Notes under the pieces: generated by a model
What the model was told of the DNA's origin: nothing
Databases searched by the model: none
What the model saw: the letters and a program-made list of their open reading frames with translations, nothing else
Position numbers and translations under genes: made by a program
Shown: positions 11,087-22,142 of the stretch, piece by piece
Numbering within the stretch: the stretch's first letter is position 1
How the letters are laid out: every line of letters begins with the position of its first letter
DNA from: Hyaloscypha bicolor E
Taxonomy: Eukaryota; Ascomycota; Leotiomycetes; Helotiales; Hyaloscyphaceae
DNA length: 64,000 nt
Reading direction: 5' to 3'
Assembly (NCBI RefSeq): GCF_002865645.1
Contig: NW_020194619.1
Location: forward strand, 558,001-622,000

Positions 11087-12489
11087 ATGTCCTCCCGCAC
11101 ATTCTCCAGAGCTCTCCGCTCGCCATTGGCAAAGCAATTAAGTGCCCCAGCTCGTCGCACCTTTGTTTCCGCCCTCAATGCGTCAGCTAGACCTACTGCT
11201 GCCCGCGCTGTTGCGGCAACTCAACAGGTCCGAGGTGTGAAGACAATTGATTTTGCCGGCACCAAGGAAGATGTATATGGTGAGTGCCAGAAGCTTCTAC
11301 TGGAGAATTATGTCTAACAATCCGTCCAGAGAGAGCTGACTGGCCTGCTGCGAAGCTCCAAGTATTTTCACCCCTCACCGCAATTTCGATCAACATGCTG
11401 ATACTGGGTTAGGATTACTTCAAGAATGACACAATGGCAATCATCGGATATGGTTCGCAAGGTCACGCCCAATCGTTGAACATGCGGGATCAGGGTCTCA
11501 ATGTTGTTGTCGGTGTGCGAAAGAACGGTCAATCATGGAAGGATGCCCAACAAGATGGCTGGGTCCCAGGAAAGAACCTTTTCGATGTCGATGAGGCTAT
11601 CTCCAGGGGTACTATCATCATGAACTTGCTCAGTGATGCCGCCCAAAGTGAGACTTGGCCTGCAATCAAGCCTCAGATCACCAAGGGAAAGGTTAGTGTC
11701 GTCATTTCGAACTTGGTTGATCGAAGCTAATTCTGCAGACCCTCTACTTCTCCCACGGTTTCTCCCCAGTTTTCAAGGACCAAACCAAGGTTGATGTACC
11801 AACTGACGTCGATGTCATCCTCGTTGCGCCCAAGGGATCTGGCCGAACTGTGCGAACTCTCTTCCGTGAGGGTCGCGGAATTAACTCTTCCATTGCTGTC
11901 TTCCAAGACGTAACTGGTCATGCCAAGGAGAAGGCAATTGCTCTCGGTGTTGGAGTTGGCAGTGGATACTTGTACGAGACCACCTTCGAGAAGGAGGTTT
12001 ACTCCGACTTGTATGGTGAGCGTGGTTGCTTGATGGGCGGTATCCACGGCATGTTCCTCGCACAATATGAGGTTCTCCGTGAGCAAGGCCACAGCCCCAG
12101 CGAGGCCTTCAACGAGACTGTCGAGGAGGCTACCCAGAGTTTGTACCCATTGATTGGCGCAAACGGTATGGACTGGATGTACGAGGCTTGCTCTACTACC
12201 GCTCGTCGTGGTGCCATTGACTGGAGTGGAAAGTTCAAGGATGCTCTGAAGCCGGTATTCAATGATCTTTATGACTCTGTTAAGACCGGAAAGGAGACCG
12301 AGAGGTCGCTTACCTTCAACTCGCAACCCAATTACCGTGAGAAGTACGAAAAGGAGATGCAGGAGATCCGTGATTTGGAGATCTGGAGAGCAGGAAAGGC
12401 TGTTCGGTAAGTTCTACGATATCTCTCGGATGTCCCTGTACATTTACTGACGAATGCATAGCTCTCTCCGTCCCGAGAACCAGAAGTAA
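11087..12489 (+). CDS. ILV5: Ketol-acid reductoisomerase, mitochondrial
   Basis: It catalyses the second common step of isoleucine/valine synthesis (acetohydroxyacid isomerisation and NADPH reduction) in the mitochondrial matrix. Exons 11087-11279, 11330-11361, 11413-11691, 11739-12406 and 12462-12489 give 399 residues, close to yeast Ilv5. The first 45 residues are rich in Arg, Ser and Ala with no acidic residue, a mitochondrial presequence. The dinucleotide-binding motif is IIGYGSQGHAQSLN. The knotted C-terminal domain has the metal-ligand segments SDLYGERGCLMGG and FNETVEEATQSLYPL. The 32-nt exon 2 (ERADWPAAKLQ) is required to join presequence and core. The final exon adds only SLRPENQK. 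Confidence 0.95.
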
Positions 12490-12793
12490 TTGACGCTTGA
12501 ACATATGGGGAGCTGTTATTTCTGAAATTGGGGAACAAAAATTGGCGAACTGTACTATACTCCTTCCGCAAGGGAATTATGGTATCTGGAATTGTGAAAA
12601 CCAAAAAGTTTATACCTTCTTACTCCGATGTTGACATTTCTCTTAGCACGTGCTATTCATCCATGACTCGATTTCTCCGCAATCGGCAAAATTTCACCGA
12701 AGTACTAATCTTTTCCAGGGATACTCGGATTTCACCTCTCCTCCAGTAATATATCTTCAGATATTCGATTGACTGCAGAGCTCGAGAACAAAC
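12490..12793. other. Intergenic, ILV5 to PLP enzyme
   Basis: Roughly 300 bases of AT-rich sequence with no coding signal. They are expected to hold the ILV5 3' end and the promoter of the dehydratase-like gene. Confidence 0.4.
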
Positions 12794-14110
12794 ATGGCAG
12801 ATCCCAAGAAATCGCCTCCTCTCACCCGCGACTCAGTCATCGCCGCACATGCTCTGATCAAAGAATACATCCACTATACACCTGTCCTCACAAATGCTAC
12901 ACTTACCGACCTAGCATCAATACCTCAATCAGCCTCCGACTTAGCAGACACGCCTTGGGCAGGCCAAAAACCAGCAAAACCGAAGATTCGATTATGGTTC
13001 AAGTGCGAGAATCTGCAGAAAGTGGGGGCGTTCAAGGTGAGAGGTGCATTTCATGCATTGATGAGGTTGATAGCGGAGGAGGGGTGGGAAGCTCGTGGTG
13101 GGCGGGAAAGAGGAGTGGTTACGCACAGTTCTGGTCTGTCCACTTTCCTCAGTCTGCGCTTCTTAGCTGAGATGGAAGCATTGTGCTGATGTGAGTATCT
13201 AACAGGCAACCACGCACAAGCACTTGCTCTCGCAGCCCGCACGATAGGCGTCCCCGCCCATATAGTCATGCCCAAAATCTCCACCCCTTCAAAAATAGCA
13301 GCTACGAAACGCTACGGCGCCAGAGTTATATTTAGCGGGAGCACAAGTACAGAGCGGGAAGCAGTGGTTGAAGACGTTATAAAAGAGACAGGGGCCAGAT
13401 TAGTTCCCCCTTATGATCATCCAGATATCATGCTTGGACAAGGAACTCTGGGAATTGAGTTGCAAGAACAAGTTGAGAGGATGCTTGCCGAAGGTGGAAA
13501 GGAACGGCCGAAATGCAGTTTTGCGCTGAAGGGTAAGGGAGAAACCATAAAGGGATTGGATGCCATCATTGCGCCTTGTGGTGGGGGCGGGATGCTTTCT
13601 GGTACGGCAATAAGTTGTGAAGGCACGGGAATCTTTGTATTCGGTGCGGAGCCATCATTTGAGGGCGCAGATGATTGTAAAAGGGGTATTGAGCAAGGGA
13701 AGAGGATTGAGACCGTGAAGACCCTTACGATTGCTGATGGGTTGAGAACACCTGTGGGTGCTTATCCTTGGTCAGTGATTTATGAGAGGAAGCTGGTGAG
13801 GCAGATGTTCAGTGTTACTGAAGACCAGATCAAGAAGGCTTTAAGGCTGGTGCTGGAGAGGATGAAGGTTATAGTAGAGCCGAGTGCGGTGGTAGGTCTG
13901 GCGACTGCATTGTTCAATGAAGATTTCAGAAGAATGGTGGAAAGGGAGTGCGGGGAGGAAGGCTGGGATTTGGGTATAGTGTTTTCGGGAGGGAATGTGA
14001 GTGTTGAAGCTTTGGGCAAGATGTTTGAGGTTCCCCAGGCAAAGGCTGAGAGACAGGAAGGCGTGGTGGGGAAGGATGGGGAGAAGATCGCCGGGAATGT
14101 TGCAGGATGA
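12794..14110 (+). CDS. PLP-dependent L-serine/threonine dehydratase or serine racemase (fold type II)
   Basis: Exons 12794-13133 and 13206-14110 (72-nt intron) encode 414 residues. The PLP lysine lies in KVGAFKVRGA, the substrate loop is HSSGNHAQALALA across the intron, and the phosphate-binding glycine loop is APCGGGGMLSG. These match eukaryotic serine racemase and SRY1-type L-threo-3-hydroxyaspartate or L-serine/L-threonine ammonia-lyases. No C-terminal ACT regulatory domain is present, so it is not the ILV1-type biosynthetic threonine deaminase even though it lies next to ILV5. The protein is longer than the usual 320-350 residues because of extra loops around residues 45-65 and 230-250 and a C-terminal tail. 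Whether it racemises or deaminates cannot be told from sequence. Confidence 0.88.
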
Positions 14111-14376
14111 AGTCGAAGAGAGATCTCATCTGCCCTTGACGTCGTTGCATAATTTTTGATTGATCATAATGGCCCAAGTGGCCAACGAGTTCGTGGCCTC
14201 CTTGCCAAAATAAATTGGCCCCTATTACTCCAAGACGTAAGTCCGATTATCAATATCAATATTAAAATTTCACTGTGTCTGGATCACGTGCCTAGAAATT
14301 TCGACGCGAACGCGTCTTCTGGCTACCCAACAAAATAGACCTCCCTCGAGCCCCCCCAATCTCCAACTCTCCCAAA

Positions 14377-15188
14377 ATGCCTCTGCAGGAAATTTCCAGC
14401 AATGATTTTCACTCAATCGAACCCGGGTCTCATAAAAGAATCTATTCTGAAATTGACGAGACCGAGGATACCATAGCCAATAAACACGTCAAGTTGAATC
14501 CTGAAGCACGAGTGAAGGATCTCGAGGCACAAATCTACGAATTACATGAATTCATTCTGAGCAAAGACCTGGCATCTGGTTTGTCACATTCATGATTGAA
14601 TATTTCAAGAGTTCCTTTAAAGCTGATATGGCCTTAGAAGCACCACCGTCGATCCGCGAGCGTCTAGAAGCTCACGATGGAGCTGCTCAGAAACTCAGCG
14701 ACTCTATTCGCCGCCGGATCGATGAAGTATATGAGCCACTCTGGGAGGGCAGCTGCAACGGAAGAAAGACCGGTATTTCATCGGTCGATATTGCCGACGC
14801 AATGGTTGATTTTGTCCCCGAGATCAGACGCCTTGCCAACATTAATGGGAGTTTGAATCTGGCATTTGATTTGATGATGCATTTAGCAAACCACTATTAT
14901 GGGGAGTTGGATGGAGGTGGCGACGGTGGGGATCAGCTGTGTGATGGACCGGCTGATGACCTCCTAGTGCAGATTCTTCAAAGGATGGAGGAGGAGGTGT
15001 TATGTTTCAAGCCGGAGAAGGAACTCGCTACTCTGAAGGCTCATGCCAAGGAGCTTGATGACTATGGGTTTGAGTCCTTTTTCGCAAAGTCTATTCATGA
15101 GATGTCGACTTGGTTGGAGGCTTTGGAATCAGCGAAGGTTTTCTGGCAGCAGCAACAAACACTAGAGCCTCCCCACTTGGAGCCATGA
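14377..15188 (+). CDS. Uncharacterised helical protein, intact member of a local paralogous family
   Basis: I do not recognise this protein. Exons 14377-14578 and 14623-15188, joined across a 44-nt intron, give 255 residues. The N-terminus is polar with a short coiled-coil-like stretch (RVKDLEAQIYELHEFIL). The rest is predicted helical, with the landmarks VDFVPEIRRLA, AFDLMMHLANHYYGEL, PADDLLVQIL and FFAKSIHEMSTWLEAL. No signal peptide or membrane segment is seen. The same landmarks recur three times in the damaged locus at 15.6-17.3 kb, and the intron occupies the same place in that copy (after ..DLAS / ..NMLA), so the two share an ancestor. It lies between a metabolic gene and a MITE, at the edge of an accessory region. 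Function unknown. Confidence 0.6.
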
Positions 15189-15385
15189 CTGTTAGTAGCA
15201 GAGTCGCAATTGAGAATTTCTATAAGGCTGACTCTTCAGATGAATGAGACATCCACAACTCCCTTTCCGTGCATTGTCGACTTATGTTTTGAGGTGCTGC
15301 TTGAACAATAAGAAATGACTCAAACAGCCTAGTTACCCAGAGGGCCTTCGCCAATTACTCACGCAAATTTTAGACCATTATGTTA

Positions 15386-15528
15386 TCCCTTCGTCCGGTG
15401 AGACATTACTAGCGTATCAGCCACAGCTGTGGCACCCAATAAAATTCCTGAAGCCATATAATTCTATGCCCCGCCAGCCAAGTTAGAGCCCCCTGCCCAC
15501 GCTAGTAATGTCTCACCGGACGAAGGGA
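15386..15528. mobile_element. 143-bp MITE with 30-bp perfect terminal inverted repeats and TA target duplication
   Basis: Bases 15386-15415 (starting TCCCTTCGTCCGG) are an exact reverse complement of 15499-15528 (ending CCGGACGAAGGGA), 30 of 30. Both ends are flanked by TA (15384-15385 and 15529-15530), the target duplication of Tc1/mariner-pogo (Fot1-like) elements. The 83-bp interior has no coding capacity, so the element is non-autonomous. Perfect arms suggest recent insertion or amplification. It sits about 110 bp upstream of the decayed paralogue. Confidence 0.88.
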
Positions 15529-15601
15529 TACGCTGTATCTCCAGTCTTTCGGAGGATCATTAGCATTTAGCCTTGGTCTCCGCTGTACTGCACACAGACT
15601 T

Positions 15602-17279
15602 GTGCATTTGCACATCTTCAGGGTATCCGTGCACCATTTTCAGCAGGTCTCGTCAACCCGATATTCGTCGCGTCTTCCGAGACTACCTTTCAATCTTTTG
15701 TTCTCCAAGGTTATTTCTCCATTGCGCGCTGCACCTTCATCAATCACTATTCCGTCCGTTGAGAGGCCCAGCTCCTTGGTGGAAGGCTTCATACAGAGTA
15801 CCCCAAACAAAGCAGCAAAATTAGAATTGAAAGATGAGAGGATCAAGGAGCTCGAGGCCAAGCTAGTGGAGCTTTACCAATTCATCATCGAAGAGAACAT
15901 GCTCGCGAGTAAGTCGTCCTGGGCTCACCTTACAAAATGTAAGGACTGGTCCTGGGCTCTAGAGGCCAATCCTCTCGTACGCCAACAGATCCAAAACCAC
16001 CCCGGTGCCGCTAAAAGATGCGATACTGCCATCAAGACTTGGATCATCACTGCTTACGAGAAATCCAAGGATGATGAACGTTTCGACAGAGCAAGCTCTG
16101 CCATGGCCAAATTCGTCCCCGAGATTGAGCAATTATCAGAGGTGCTGGAAAGCCTAGAACTGGGGTTCAATCAGGTTCTATTTCTTGGAAACATTCATTA
16201 CATCGCGATGATAGTGACAAATATCATGGGTACCGACCTCCAGACGAACCTGCAGATAAGCTGCTTCTGGGCTTAGCCAAGAAAATGATGAAGAAGGATC
16301 CCAACTTTATGCCAACGCAAGAAGTTGTTCGGCTTGAAGAACAGATTCAAGATTTGAAGCAAAAGAAGGAGGTTGGAGCCCACTTCCCAGACTCTTTTGA
16401 TCTAATGTGGAGCTGGGTTGAAGGCCTTGAGACGGTGCACACTTTCCCCGACGCCATCAAAGCAGAGATCTCCGCAGAATATGCTCATATAATTATTGGG
16501 GAAAAAAAGATGAAAAAAAGGTTGTGGACTACCAGAGTGTGAACAGCAAAATGGGAGACTTCGTCCCGCAGATACGGAGATTAAGTTTGATGCCTGGGAC
16601 GGGCTTGCAACTTTTGACCTAGTTCTTTACTTGGGCAGGCATTCTTACTTGGAGGCACCGTACCAATTCCGGAACCGATCGCGTTCGCGCTTGGACACAG
16701 CTATGGATGTTCTTTTGGAAGTGGCAACTGCGACCAAGGAAAAGCAGCCCGGCTTCAGACCTCAACGAGTGGCTGATGCCCTGAGATGCGAAATCGAATT
16801 TTTAGCAGAGACCGAGGTACAGACCTACTTCGCGAAGTCCTTCAACTTACTTTCTAGCTGGCTGCCAGAGCCCTCCAAAGCATACGCTGAAGAGGTCCAA
16901 AATGAAATTATGGCAAGGATCTCGAAGGCACACAAAGTACAAGAGAAAAGGCTGGAGGTCTATGCTCTGGATCAGAAATGTCCAATGCCAGACTGGCTTG
17001 GAGGCAAGAGGGTAGAGTTTTTCGAGGATGTAAACGCTCTCGGCCAAAAGGTGGAAGGGGTGCTCCCGGCCATTGATCTCCTGATACATCTCGGCGAATG
17101 CTCATACCCGAGGAAAGAACTCTGCGGGCCATTGTACGGCCGGTCGATGAAGGAGAATATGAGCCGATGCGAATTCGACAAGGAAGGCTGACACTCTATT
17201 CGAGGAATTGATTGTTATGGCAGTGAAAGAGAATAAGACTGTCAGATTTTCGAAACAGGTTGCTAGGCTCAAGAAGTAG
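15602..17279 (+). pseudogene. Decayed paralogue of the 14.4-kb gene with three tandem repeat units
   Basis: Homology to the intact upstream gene begins at ELEAKLVELYQFII (about 15848) and runs to about 17279 through several frames. The landmark FVPEI-like block occurs at about 16110 (FVPEIEQL), at about 16562 (FVPQIRRL) and, more diverged, at about 17020 (EGVLPAIDLLIHLGECSY), so the unit length is roughly 450 bp. Each unit ends with a SxWxE helix (MWSWVEGLE, LLSSWLPEP). Frame changes are needed near 16200, near 16510 in an A-rich run, near 16600 and near 17185. No in-frame ATG precedes the first block. An intron at about 15912-15961 matches the intron of the intact gene. Either the locus is a pseudogene or it has unrecognised introns; the missing start and repeated frame breaks favour decay. 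Confidence 0.65.
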
Positions 17280-18378
17280 ATCGACTATCTAGCTAGATAC
17301 GAAAATAAGGGCTACTTCTTGAGAACACATGACTTGATGTGCGGTTTAGCATAAGCAGTTGTGTAGGGGATTAGTTTCTCAATGTAGATCTATATGGCGG
17401 TTTCTTGAGGGTAGAGACTAGACTTTGGCAATAGTTCTGCCTCAGTCAAGCAACTATAGGACAGCAGCGCAAGAAAAATTATACAGAACTCTGTTGAGCC
17501 TCGCTCAGCATCGCATCATCAAATCGAGGAGGTGAGCCAGCCTCGTCTTATCCTCAGAGAAGTGTCAACCCATCTCCAAGAGTATCATTGAAATTAAAAA
17601 CTACTTCGAAGTTGGCTTTGACGTTCCCTTCGAGCAAGAGTTTTGAGGAAGTACTCTATTGAATGTTGACATTATGTTGACCTCTGCTTGGGTGTTGTCT
17701 AAGGGGTTTGCATAGCTTTAGTCAGAAATCCTCGCCGAGTCTCACCAAGGCACAAAAGTCTTCCAAGCCGTGCAGGACAACAAACCCTGTAATTATAGCG
17801 AAAAGGGGCTGAACCGCCTAAATCCAAGTCTTCCAGAAGGGATTCGGTGAAGATTACCCAGGTGAGAAATCCCCCAGATTCCTGGCTAGGCCAGTAGAGT
17901 TATAGATGTACGGATGGCCTGGCTGACGACGTGTATTTCTTCCAAAAGTTAGCGTTCTTCACGTGACCAAAACATACCCCTTAATTCGACAGGCTTTACC
18001 GAGATATTGACTTCGTCCCGAATACACTTTCTTGCGAAAAAGTTCTCAAAGTAGTTAAGCACCATCATTTGAATCCTATTAATCTGCTTGGATTAGAAGG
18101 GAACTTCTAAGACTCCAGCGGATAATTCAAATTTGGAAGTCCCGTTTTAACCCCTGCTGGAAGGTTACCCCTTTACGTGAGAGGGTGTAAGACTCGATTA
18201 TAAGCGAGTGCTGTTTTCTACGGCTCGCCAGGCACCACTGATTTTCTCCATTGGACTTAGCCTCTGATGACAGCATCCCCCAAGATCCTCAGGTTAATCA
18301 GCCTTGCTCCCATCTTGTTCTTTCGTCTCATTTTTTTTTAAATGTCATCTGTTCGTGATATTCCACCCTGTTCTGAAA
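17280..18378. other. Non-coding stretch, possibly eroded repeat units
   Basis: About 1.1 kb with no open frame worth calling on either strand. It lies between two damaged genes and may contain further degraded copies, but I could not recognise the landmark blocks in it. Confidence 0.35.
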
Positions 18379-19230
18379 ATGTTTGCTTTAACCATCACCT
18401 TTACTCCGGCTCCAAATTGTACTTCAGGTTTCTGTGCAATCGCGGTAGGAAACTATTATAGCTTTGGTGGATCTGCAGCAAGTTTAAGCCAGTGCTTTCC
18501 ATTGGGATGGCAATCCCTGAGTCAACACTATTCTCCTGGCGCCTTCCCCCAAGGCTACACTCAAGCATGCTCCGAGCTTTCTGCCAGCGATACGGTCACG
18601 GAAACTCGAGCAACATGTTGTCCAGTGTAAGCTCTCCCATCTTAGACCTATCTTGATCTCTCCAGAATCTAATACAGGTACCACAGTAATTATGAGTGCT
18701 CCACCGCGGCAAACTTCAACTTCGATGGTCAGGTCTGCAATTTCTCAATTCGCCGCTGTCGAAACCGCGGTGGCTACCGATGTAGCTGCTCTTACGGCCG
18801 AGCGCGTAACACTACACCCGGAGACTGAAGCAGTAAACGGTTTTGGTTTCTCGATCCGTTACAAAGCAACCGGTTTTGCTTCCTCGACATCCTTCCTCAT
18901 CTCATCCAAGCACGACAACTTCTGGATCTCCCTCCAATACGTCCTCACGATTCTCAGACCGGGATCGTTACTAGCTCTGGGCTTTGAACAGGTGTGAAAG
19001 TTGGTATCAGTATTGGAGTTAGATTAGTAGCTCTTCCTGCCATTTTTGGGCTGGTGGTGTTTTGTCTGCGAAGGAAGAAGAAGCAGCAACAATCACAGTA
19101 CCCACTACAAGAAATGCCCGGCTCGTCGATGCAACAAGGGGAGGCTAGGCAACCATCGATGAAGCCGCTGGAACTCTACATGAATGTACCACCTGCTGGG
19201 TTGGAAAATCACCAGTCGAGTAAAGATTGA
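18379..19230 (+). pseudogene. Frameshifted Cys-rich single-pass membrane protein (fungal 'ALT-TFTP' type)
   Basis: Translation from 18379 (MFALTITFTPAPNC) gives a small Cys-containing ectodomain with FSPGAFPQGYTQACS-like spacing (here YSPGAFPQGYTQACS) and RATCCPV. This resembles the many uncharacterised fungal surface proteins with an N-terminal TxTFTPPxxC segment. An intron at about 18629-18679 leads to YECSTAANFNFDGQVC. The continuation, SQFAAVETAVATDVAALTAE, is in another frame. The membrane segment (GISIGVRLVALPAIFGLVVF) followed by a basic cytoplasmic tail (RRKKKQQQ) is in a third. At least two frame breaks, near 18740 and 18990, therefore separate ectodomain, stalk and membrane anchor. 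A complex intron set could explain this, but no clean GT-AG pairs do. No signal peptide is seen. Confidence 0.5.
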
Positions 19231-19740
19231 GGATCATGAGGACGGAGTGGAGAAAGAGCATTACCAGTTGGCAGATGTCGCATATGCCCCAGGTGCAAGT
19301 GGTATGTCGTTTGGGTTGATTTTCCCGGAATTTTTTGCGTACTTCTATGTACAACAATTTACTATTAGATTCAGAGCCTTCTCCAATTTCAACTGGAGTG
19401 GTTGAAGGCTCCTCCACTCTTTTGTCGATTCGTGCTAGATCCGTTGCACACCCCTGACATTTGTTCCTTCTTCAAAAAGCTCCACGATGGTACGGTTAGG
19501 TTGGGCATGAGGTAGATTTGATGCGAACTTGATTCACTATCCTTGATTATCAAGGTATCATAGAGACGGCATCAAGTTGCATCTGAATTTTGCATCACGT
19601 TCTACACTTGACTCCACTCAATGATCCAATGACAGCCTTCTATTTTCTATAAGTCAAGTGCAGAATCACCCAACACCGGATCAAATAAGTTGAAATCCGT
19701 CCCATGCCTTGGAAGCATCCTTATTTTCACTTGCAAGAAT
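19231..19740. other. Intergenic between damaged membrane protein and ferric reductase
   Basis: No coding signal. It probably holds the 3' UTR of the minus-strand ferric reductase. Confidence 0.4.
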
Positions 19741-21659
19741 CTACCAACCAAACTGCTCACAATACAACTCCAAGCTCGGCCCGTCAACCCAAATATTCTT
19801 CGCCACCGTCTTCCTAGCAACGTGTACCATACCATCCGGCCCACAAGCAACAACCGCAATCCTATCATACGAATCAGCTTTCGATACAATATCCGTGATA
19901 ATTGCCGCAATATCTGGTCTCCCTTGATTTATTGATAGAGAGGAGTAGAGAGAAGACGAAGTAGAAGCATGTTCCTTTTCGATATCTACGTCTTCGGAAG
20001 CTCTTGGAGAGAGGATCAATTCGGATGTTGATGACTCCTTCTTTTCTTCTTCCAGAGAAAGCGAGGACTTGCGTAGGGTTGATGGTCGTGAGAGGCATGT
20101 ATTGTGGATGTGTAGATTCACGAGAGGCGAGGCATGTAGTTGCTCTAGCTCTTTGGTGAACCATTCAATGATTTCTACCTGCTATCAATTACTGATATCA
20201 AAGCTCGGATTTAATGGACACACCTTGTTCTCTTGCAACCCAGATGAACTCGATAGCCGTCGCTGTTGAATCTCCCAACTTTCGCAGGGTTTCCACGGCA
20301 GCGCCACATGTAAAGGACGCACCACTTCCTCCAGCAATGAAGATGACCTTGTCAAATGCCGTGAAGTCTGGCACTGATCCATAAGGCCCATCAACTGAAG
20401 CCTTCAGGGCCTGGCCTGGATTCTTCAAAGCATGTTCATGCAAGTCGCGAGTGAAGCCATCATAAGCAGCAACTACAAACTCAAGAGGATTCGTAGAAAT
20501 GATTGTAAAAGGGTGAGACTCTGTTGCTCTAATCCCCGGAATCCAAAGGAAACAGTGGGTGCCAGGAACAGCCCCGATTGGAGTCTTGCGAAGAACAATA
20601 CGTGTCCCGCCGTGAAGGAGTGGTGTAATCGTGGCTGCGTTTCCGACGCTGTATACTGTGAACTTTACGAATCTCAAGATCCGATCCACAACCCAGATCG
20701 AGGCCGCGAAGGTAACAATGACTAGAGTTTTCTTCGTCATATCCGGTCTGTGCATGCCGACGGTGATGAGGATGAGAGTAGACATGAGGATGTGGATGAT
20801 ATAGAAAGTTTCGTATTGGAGCTTTCGGAGCAGTAATGAGCTTCCGAGGATGACGAGCATGGCAAAACCCGCCGTAATACCGAAGATCTGAACCGTGTAT
20901 AGAAGTTCGTGGAGGTTATCCGACTTGGACCACTGAGAGGGAGAGTCAGGAGAGCTTCAAAAGAGGCCTGATTGGTGAGAGGGAGCTTGTAACCTACAGC
21001 TACGATGTACACCACCGCATGGGCCATTGCATAGGCTATTGTTGAGTAGCCTGCTACTTGATGGAGGACATTGAGCCGCTCATATGAATAGGCTGTGAGG
21101 AAAGTAAGAGGCGTGTTCCTCAACGAGAGGAAAATGACAAAAGCGAGATTAGCAACGGCCACCCTGAGATGCTGTCAGCAATGAAAGGACTTTGCCGACA
21201 AGGCCATTACCATCCCAAGCGCTTTGCAAGGTTATTCAACGTCATCCAGTCAAGGTTGACAAATGAAATGCTAAGACAAGTGGCCAAGTACCCAAGAAAT
21301 ACCAAAGCGTGACCCGCCGAGATGAAACCTGGAACTTTTTGAATGAGGATGCGCCTAGAGCTCCTGTTCGACATGTAAGTCCTATTCAATACTATGCGAT
21401 GATTTTAAAAGTCTGACCTGGTAAAAGCAATGGGAAATTTGAGAACGCTTGAGCTGCGGCTTTGGCGAGTTCCATAGCGTTTGTAAAACATCCGAGTCCA
21501 GTGAAAGATCACGAAAAGAGCAATTATTCCAGCCATACCAAGGGTCAGAAATTTGGCTGTGTTTTCATTGTTCTTTTGTCTCAGTGCTTTAGCAGCCGCA
21601 ATTTTTGCTTTTGCAGTAGCGGTAGCAGTGGCAGCAGTGTTCGAGGAGACAGCTGTCAT
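19741..21659 (-). CDS. Ferric reductase-like transmembrane metalloreductase (FRE family), copy 1
   Basis: Exons (minus) 21418-21659, 21211-21363, 20998-21163, 20224-20932 and 19741-20174 give 567 residues. Predicted membrane helices carry the haem histidines in the ferric-reductase domain (LHQVAGY, AMAHAVVYIVA, YIIHILMS). The FAD-binding motif is ESHPFTIIS, and NADPH binding is by IFIAGGSGASFT and the C-terminal ACGPDGM. An N-terminal Ala-rich region precedes the first helix. FRE enzymes move electrons from cytosolic NADPH to extracellular Fe(III) or Cu(II). The region between the FAD and NADPH parts includes an insert with an acidic/Ser tract (EEEKKESSTSEL). Two GATA-type sites 0.42-0.48 kb upstream suggest control by iron. 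A second family member lies at 33.3-35.6 kb. Exon joins rest on FRE family conservation. Confidence 0.88.
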
Positions 21660-22080
21660 TGTGAATGATTTGAAAATGAGACGAGCATGAGCTGAAGTTT
21701 GCGAAGGGGGACGCTTCTTGTTAGTTTTATGGATAGACTGTAAGGGAAAAAGAAATTTGAGGGCGGCAGAGACTTATTGTGCATTTCTACACCTCCACTC
21801 ATCCTCGTCACTAGAGGAGAGAGGAGAGAAGACGGTATTGGCCATTATCCCTCGGCTTCAGCGAAGTCAGGCCAGAAACTAAAGCGGGAAAGATAATGAT
21901 TGCAACAACACGTAGCACTGCCAAGCAACTCGGGAGAGAATAGAAAGACAAAAATTTTCCCAACTAGATGACTGATTCGTCGAGTTCGGGGCGTTTTAGT
22001 TCCCACGGCTACCGCTGCAGCGTAAGCCATCATTTAATGGAGAGAGCAGGCCTGGAGGTGGGATTGAAGCCGCGCTAGAG

Positions 22081-22089
22081 ATCAGATAA
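22081..22089 (+). promoter_or_regulatory. ATCWGATAA GATA site (iron-repressor type), first of a pair
   Basis: The sequence ATCAGATAA matches exactly the ATCWGATAA consensus described for siderophore/iron GATA repressors (SREA, Sre1, SRE). It lies 422 bp upstream of the ferric reductase ATG. Confidence 0.6.
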
Positions 22090-22133
22090 GATCATCTGGA
22101 GCGGATCAGCGCGGATCAGATTATGCAAGGTGG

Positions 22134-22142
22134 TTATCAGAT
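22134..22142 (-). promoter_or_regulatory. ATCWGATAA GATA site, second of an inverted pair
   Basis: TTATCAGAT on the plus strand reads ATCTGATAA on the minus strand, again an exact consensus match. The pair is inverted with 44 bp between the two sites. Confidence 0.6.

Noticed and set aside
12794..14110. ILV1-type biosynthetic threonine deaminase clustered with ILV5
   Set aside because: No C-terminal ACT-like regulatory domain and no mitochondrial presequence; it fits the serine racemase/SRY1 group.
14377..19230. RIP (repeat-induced point mutation) as the cause of decay in the accessory region
   Set aside because: The damage seen is frameshifts and a lost start rather than dense C-to-T changes with TpA enrichment, and the MITE arms are perfectly identical.
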